From: Stutzerimonas chloritidismutans AW-1
Lineage (GTDB): Bacteria > Pseudomonadota > Gammaproteobacteria > Pseudomonadales > Pseudomonadaceae
Direction of reading: 5' to 3'
Assembly: GCF_000495915.1 (NCBI RefSeq)
Contig: NZ_AOFQ01000029.1
Coordinates: forward strand, 1 to 64,000
DNA: 64,000 nt
In this document: positions 63,192 through 64,000 of the stretch, piece by piece
Layout of the letters: the number at the start of each line of letters is the position of its first letter
How positions within the stretch are numbered: position 1 is the stretch's first letter
Notes under the pieces: model-generated
What the model was told of the DNA's origin: nothing
Database searches by the model: none
The model's input: the letters and a program-made list of their open reading frames with translations, nothing else
Program-made: the position numbers and the translations under genes

Positions 63192-64000
63192 TCAGCAATC
63201 CAGCGGATTGCGCTTCTCGGGGTCGATACCGAACTCGGTGATGGCATTGGCCACCACGGTGCGTTCGATGGCGCCGCGATCGGCGAGTGCCTGCAGTGCC
63301 GCGACGGCAACCCAGCGGCGGTCGACTTCGAAGAAGTCACGCAGCTTGGCGCGCGAGTCGCTGCGGCCGAAGCCGTCAGTGCCGAGCACCTGGTATTCGC
63401 GCGACGGAACCCACTGACGGATCTGATCGGCGAACAGCTTCATGTAGTCGGTCGAGGCCACTACCGGGCCTTCGCGGCCTTCCAGACACTGCTCGACATA
63501 GCTCTTGCGCGGCTCCTCGGTCGGGTGCAGACGGTTCCAGCGGTCGACCGCCAGGCCATCGCGACGCAGCTCGTTGAAGCTGGTTACGCTCCAGACGTCG
63601 GAGCCGACGCCCATCTTGGCGAGGATATCCACCGCAGCACGCACTTCACGCAGGATGGTGCCGGAACCCAGCAGCTGTACGCGGTGCTTGAAGTCGCCCT
63701 TGGCTTCCTCGAGCAGGTACATGCCCTTGATGATGCCGTCCTCGACACCCTGCGGCATGGCCGGCTGCTGGTAGTTCTCGTTCATCACGGTGATGTAGTA
63801 GTAGACGCTCTTCTGCAGCTCCATCATCTCGTGCATGCCGTGATGCATGATTACCGCCAGCTCATAGCCGTAGGTGGGGTCATAGCTGCGGCAGTTGGGG
63901 ATGGTGCTGGCGAGGATGTGGCTATGGCCGTCCTCGTGTTGCAGGCCTTCGCCGTTCAGCGTGGTACGCCCGGAGGTGCCGCCTAGCAGGAAACCGCGAG
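63192..64000 (-). CDS. aceE: Pyruvate dehydrogenase E1 component, C-terminal part (5' end outside window)
   Basis: About 269 residues from the window edge to the stop at 63192. They contain RFLLGGTSGRTTLNGEGLQH, TIPNCRSYDPTYGYELAV, TILREVRAAVDIL, and the C-terminal VPSREYQVLGTDGFGRSDSR followed by RWVAVAALQALADRG. This is the homodimeric AceE type of thiamine-diphosphate E1. The gap to the aceF start is 27 bp, so the two are co-transcribed. Confidence 0.96.
   Translation of the reverse strand, partial: RGFLLGGTSGRTTLNGEGLQHEDGHSHILASTIPNCRSYDPTYGYELAVIMHHGMHEMMELQKSVYYYITVMNENYQQPAMPQGVEDGIIKGMYLLEEAKGDFKHRVQLLGSGTILREVRAAVDILAKMGVGSDVWSVTSFNELRRDGLAVDRWNRLHPTEEPRKSYVEQCLEGREGPVVASTDYMKLFADQIRQWVPSREYQVLGTDGFGRSDSRAKLRDFFEVDRRWVAVAALQALADRGAIERTVVANAITEFGIDPEKRNPLDC

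Overview
The window is GC-rich, gene-dense chromosomal DNA. It most resembles a Stutzerimonas (Pseudomonas) stutzeri-group pseudomonad. The main support is gene order known from other pseudomonads: phhR-phhA-phhB-aminotransferase; comF/bioB-F-H-C-D followed by a small conserved ORF and acyl-CoA dehydrogenases; and msrA-dipA-aceF-aceE. I see no rRNA, tRNA, CRISPR array, prophage or plasmid functions. Taxonomy and function come from recognising protein sequences by eye, not from a search.

Layout. 1-4.1 kb: aromatic amino-acid catabolism (phhR regulator cut by the window edge, phhA, phhB, aromatic aminotransferase). 4.3-8.5 kb: a phytanoyl-CoA-dioxygenase-like oxygenase, cyanase, and cytosine permease/deaminase (codBA). 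8.5-14.2 kb: housekeeping and hypothetical genes (diheme cytochrome c, acyl-CoA thioesterase, YjdM, CSD-DUF1294 fusion, NYN protein, diguanylate cyclase). 14.2-20.6 kb: a six-gene minus-strand operon with a BMP-type nucleoside/nucleobase ABC importer, a VOC protein and an Fe(II)/2-oxoglutarate oxygenase. 20.7-35.1 kb: assorted accessory genes (PQQ-type sugar dehydrogenase, EamA and MFS exporters, phytase-like esterase, CNNM/CBS protein, AhpD-like protein, AraC/ArsR regulators, old yellow enzyme) with a decayed TetR/GST patch at 31.2-31.9 kb.

35.3-41.3 kb: the rut pyrimidine-degradation locus (rutR, rutABCDE), ending in a deletion scar. Only 37 codons of rutF remain, joined tail-to-tail to a truncated nitronate monooxygenase gene; no rutG is visible. 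41.4-49.1 kb: rlmJ, srkA, comF and the biotin operon bioBFHCD. 49.4-56.6 kb: two acyl-CoA dehydrogenases separated by a group IIC-like intron, inserted just after a terminator, and by a membrane diguanylate cyclase. 56.6-57 kb: an Rsm-type regulatory RNA with two GacA boxes. 57-64 kb: msrA, dipA, a secreted hypothetical protein, aceF (apparent +1 frameshift) and the 3' part of aceE.

How the parts work together. The strongest theme is nitrogen scavenging under layered control. The rut operon and the ABC-importer/oxygenase operon carry the same promoter layout: a sigma-54 -24/-12 element, a RutR-like box near -86, and two NtrC-like boxes near -109 and -129. codBA has a related sigma-54/NtrC-like arrangement. 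This suggests one pyrimidine/nitrogen regulon covering Rut, cytosine use and an uncharacterised nucleobase import-and-oxidation operon. Other readable control elements are a BirA-type operator between comF and bioB, two overlapping PsrA-type operators on the first acyl-CoA dehydrogenase promoter, and the Gac/Rsm element. All sites were found by eye and need scoring with matrices.
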